Shown here: positions 5,944-7,968 of the stretch, piece by piece | Layout of the letters: each line of letters begins with the position of its first letter | Position numbering within the stretch: the first letter of the stretch is position 1 | Assembly: GCA_023489135.1 (NCBI GenBank) | Contig: JAMDCE010000565.1 | Span: forward strand, 1-7,968 | Length of the DNA: 7,968 nt | Direction of reading: 5' to 3' | From: Chloroflexota bacterium | GTDB taxonomy: Bacteria; Chloroflexota; Chloroflexia; JAMDCE01 | Translations under genes and position numbers: made by a program | The notes under the pieces: model-generated | What the model was told of the DNA's origin: nothing | Seen by the model: the letters and a program-made list of their open reading frames with translations, nothing else | Databases searched by the model: none

Positions 5944-6816
5944 TTAGTCAGGTTTCCTCGGGCGCCAAACCGCCCTGATCGACTCTTCGTGCAGGGCTCT
6001 GAGCCGCTCTATCGACTGAGGTGGGACGAAGACACCCCCAACTGGTGCTTCTTTCATGGTCGGCCAGCCATGGTGATCGCTGCCACCGGTGGGCACCAGA
6101 TCGTACATCGCGGCCAGGTCGAGGAGTGACCTGACGGTGGAAGGGCTGTAGTTATGGTAATAGGCTTCAAGGCCAGCCAACCCAGCTTGGGCGAGGGCGG
6201 GAAGGATGGCGCCAAGGTCATCGATGTCGGCGGGGTGAGCCAGGGACGACACCCCTCCGCTGCGGCTAAGCAGCCCAATGGCGTCGGTTGGAGCCAGCTT
6301 ATACCGATCGACATAGGCGGGGCCACCTCGACCGATGTATTTTTCAAAGGCTTCCGGAATAGAGGTCACGTAGCCACTGTCGACCAGGGCTTGAGCTATA
6401 TGGGGCCGGCCAATCGCGGCTTTTCCGGCCAGGGCGAGGAGTCGATCCCAGTCAAGGCCCAACCCTAGGCTAGCCAGTCTGGCAACCATTTCCTGCGCTC
6501 GAGCCCAGCGAGCGCTCTTTAGCAGATCCAAGGTCTTCTGCAGTTCGGGATTGCGTGGGTCGATGAAGTAGCCCAAAACGTGAACTTCCCCTCTCGGCAC
6601 CTCGGTACTGAGTTCAATACCAGCGATAACCTCGAGGGGAAGCGATTTCGCCACTTGAATAGCGGGAGCAACACCGTCCACAGTATCGTGGTCTGTTACG
6701 GCTATATACCTCAGTCCGGCTCGAACGGCCCGATCGACCAGCTCCCGGGGAGAATACATGCCATCGGAAGCGGTGGTATGCAAGTGAAGGTCGATGATGC
6801 TGGCGTCACGATTCAT
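5944..6816 (-). CDS. PHP-domain phosphoesterase, TrpH / RNase AM-like
   Basis: This is a 290-residue cytoplasmic metal-dependent phosphoesterase. The full PHP motif set is present: DLHLHT (9-14), VTDHDT (40-45), GIELST with Glu68, GRPH with His139, SLAHPA with His194, and GGSDHHG with Asp247 and His249. Length and motif order match E. coli TrpH/YciV (RNase AM), which removes 5' nucleotides from RNA and hydrolyses nucleoside 3',5'-bisphosphates. That activity is inferred here from similarity. The family start MxxDLHLHTTASDG fixes the ATG at 6816 to within a few codons, although no good Shine-Dalgarno is seen. It sits 57 nt after spoVS, probably in the same transcript as spoVS and ymdB, so all three may act in RNA turnover or its control. 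Histidinol phosphatase is a related PHP family but fits less well. Confidence 0.93.
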   Translation of the reverse strand: MNRDASIIDLHLHTTASDGMYSPRELVDRAVRAGLRYIAVTDHDTVDGVAPAIQVAKSLPLEVIAGIELSTEVPRGEVHVLGYFIDPRNPELQKTLDLLKSARWARAQEMVARLASLGLGLDWDRLLALAGKAAIGRPHIAQALVDSGYVTSIPEAFEKYIGRGGPAYVDRYKLAPTDAIGLLSRSGGVSSLAHPADIDDLGAILPALAQAGLAGLEAYYHNYSPSTVRSLLDLAAMYDLVPTGGSDHHGWPTMKEAPVGGVFVPPQSIERLRALHEESIRAVWRPRKPD

Positions 6817-6873
6817 AAAGCCCGGGCCCGAGACCAGAGAGGATACATTTCGGGCTCGACTCTCGATCCAATC

Positions 6874-7269
6874 TTATCGTGGTTCCACGATTAGCCTAAT
6901 GGCCGTCCGGTCTTCCTCTCCGATGGTGACGTCGATGAAGGCCGGGATACAAACGATGTCGAGGCCATTGGTGGTCAGATAGTCGCGGGCTATGGCGACC
7001 GCTTTCACGGCCTGATTGGTAGCGCCCGCACCGATTGCCTGTACCTCGGCGCGACCACTGCCTCGGACCACTCCGGCAATAGCCCCAGCCACAGCGCTGG
7101 GACGGGAACGAGAGGACACTTTGAGAATCTCGGTGGCAAGGTCGGTGTCCTGTTCCGCCAACTCCCGTCTGGGAGCAATTATCGCACCGGCTGTGGCGTC
7201 AAGATCGGTTGGATAGCTTGGCGCGGGTTTGACGTCGTCGAGTTCGAAATTGTTGAACACTACGTCCAT
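6874..7269 (-). CDS. spoVS: SpoVS-family regulator with N-terminal extension
   Basis: The 131-residue protein carries a complete SpoVS core at about 47-131: EILKVSSRS, then SAVAGAIAG, IGAGATNQAVKAVAIAR and the terminal TAIRLIVEPR. SpoVS is a small Alba-like protein. In Bacillus it affects sporulation and septation, and it also occurs in non-sporulating lineages. The usual family length is about 86 residues, so roughly 46 extra N-terminal residues are present; they are acidic and Pro/Ala-containing with no recognised domain. The start is well supported by AAGGAGG eight bases before the ATG. No ATG lies at the core boundary and internal TTG/GTG codons have poor context. It lies 27 nt after ymdB, matching the ymdB-spoVS order in Bacillus. 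Confidence 0.94.
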   Translation of the reverse strand: MDVVFNNFELDDVKPAPSYPTDLDATAGAIIAPRRELAEQDTDLATEILKVSSRSRPSAVAGAIAGVVRGSGRAEVQAIGAGATNQAVKAVAIARDYLTTNGLDIVCIPAFIDVTIGEEDRTAIRLIVEPR

Positions 7270-7277
7270 AATGTCTG

Positions 7278-7284
7278 CCTCCTT
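7278..7284 (-). promoter_or_regulatory. Strong Shine-Dalgarno for spoVS
   Basis: AAGGAGG on the minus strand, eight bases before the ATG at 7269, is the best ribosome-binding site in the window. It decides that the extended SpoVS start is used. Confidence 0.88.
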
Positions 7285-7296
7285 GCTAAGCAGAAT

Positions 7297-7968
7297 CTAA
7301 CATGAGCAACTGGGGTTACTGCTTTTGGTGTTCTTGCCTTCGATCTCCGAACTTTGATCCTGCGCCAACCGGTCGACGCGGCAGATGTCAACCGCCTTCC
7401 TAGATACGCGGTCGATGTCGACTAGCACCGCGTTGAAAACACAAGGACCATCAGCGACGATGAACCTCAGGGGCATTTGAAGCGTAAAGCGCTTCAGTAC
7501 TGCTTCCACATCTGCCCCTATTACCGAATCATGCGGTCCAACCATACCCACGTCGGAAATGAAGGCCGTACCCTGAGGCAGAACGCGAGCATCGGCGGTG
7601 GGTACGTGGGTGTGGCTCCCTAGGAGAGCGCTCACCCGTCCATCAACGTACCAGCCCATTGCGACTTTCTCTGACGAGGCCTCGGCGTGAAAATCAACTA
7701 CGACTGGCACCGTAGGCGCCAGTCGTGCCAGCAAAGCATCTATCCGGCGAAACGGGCAGTCCAATTCGTTCAAGTGGACCCTGCCAGACAGGTTGACTAC
7801 CAGAAGACCCCCCGCCGAGCCTAAGTCGACGTACTGGTAACCTTTTCCAGGGACCCCTTCGGGGTAGTTAAGGGGCCGCAGAACCGGGACATTTCTGTTT
7901 AGATAGGCAGTTACCTCCTTTTGGTCCCAGATGTGGTTGCCGGAGGTGATTAAGTCAACTCCACTGTC
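7297..7968 (-). CDS. ymdB: YmdB-family metallophosphoesterase (5' end outside window)
   Basis: The window holds 223 residues. The reading frame is open to the right edge, so the N-terminus (about 55-60 residues with the first metal motif) is missing. Family motifs are clear in fragment numbering: TSGNHIWD (8-15), NLSGRV, DFHAEASSEK (92-101) with His94, GSHTHVPTAD with His119 and His121, and SDVGMVGP. YmdB proteins are di-metal phosphodiesterases acting on cyclic nucleotides; in Bacillus YmdB influences biofilm and motility gene choice. The apparent TTG start at 7773 lies inside the conserved domain and is not the real start. After the domain, a polar tail of about 20 residues ends in Cys-Ser-Cys. 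RNase Y usually lies immediately upstream in this arrangement, so rny is expected past the edge. Confidence 0.95.
   Translation of the reverse strand, partial: DSGVDLITSGNHIWDQKEVTAYLNRNVPVLRPLNYPEGVPGKGYQYVDLGSAGGLLVVNLSGRVHLNELDCPFRRIDALLARLAPTVPVVVDFHAEASSEKVAMGWYVDGRVSALLGSHTHVPTADARVLPQGTAFISDVGMVGPHDSVIGADVEAVLKRFTLQMPLRFIVADGPCVFNAVLVDIDRVSRKAVDICRVDRLAQDQSSEIEGKNTKSSNPSCSC

Noticed and set aside
7297..7773. A short ymdB starting at the TTG at 7773
   Set aside because: The frame stays open to the right edge and encodes the conserved TSGNHIWD and NLSGRV motifs upstream of this codon, so the gene is longer and cut by the window.
1..7968. CRISPR array, tRNA/rRNA genes, transposase or prophage genes
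   Set aside because: No regularly spaced repeats, RNA gene signatures or mobile-element protein motifs were found on either strand by reading.

Overview
This is a compact bacterial core-genome segment of about 8 kb. All seven genes I can support lie on the minus strand, so transcription runs from the right edge of the window to the left. GC is moderately high. The gene content (a large MutL/GlmL-type ASKHA protein, SpoVS outside an obvious sporulation locus, a YacL-type PIN-TRAM membrane protein, a fused IspD-IspF, and a tail-anchored double zinc-ribbon protein with Pro-x-Trp motifs) points to a member of the Chloroflexota or a neighbouring lineage. This is inferred from family resemblance only; there is no rRNA or other marker to confirm it.

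The layout, in the direction of transcription, has three blocks. (1) 7968-5944: the C-terminal part of a YmdB-like metallophosphoesterase (cut by the window edge), then SpoVS 27 nt downstream with an excellent Shine-Dalgarno, then a TrpH-type PHP phosphoesterase. This matches the Firmicutes order rny-ymdB-spoVS, so RNase Y is predicted just beyond the right edge. (2) A 370-nt leader or intergenic stretch holds a good sigma70-type promoter candidate. It is followed by a YacL-like membrane PIN-TRAM protein, a 116-nt gap containing a 50-bp near-perfect palindrome, a bifunctional IspDF of the MEP isoprenoid pathway, and a D-aminoacyl-tRNA deacylase whose TTG start overlaps the ispDF stop. The order yacL-ispD-ispF is also known from Bacillus. 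(3) A 274-nt intergenic stretch contains a GC-rich stem-loop, short direct repeats and a strong TTGACA-17-TATCTT promoter. It leads into a GTG-started tail-anchored zinc-ribbon protein and, 26 nt further on, a GlmL-like ATPase-fold protein that runs off the left edge.

Functionally, block 1 is RNA and nucleotide turnover plus a developmental regulator. Block 2 couples a PIN-domain protein, isoprenoid precursor synthesis and tRNA proofreading. Block 3 is a two-gene unit of unknown role. There is no rRNA, tRNA, CRISPR array, prophage or recognisable transposase gene. The parts most worth a second look are: block 3, with its diverged GlmL ATPase motifs, a zinc-ribbon partner carrying repeated Trp motifs, and a direct-repeat-bearing promoter; the 50-bp palindrome before ispDF; the N-terminally extended SpoVS; and the His-to-Tyr change in the IspF active-site loop.
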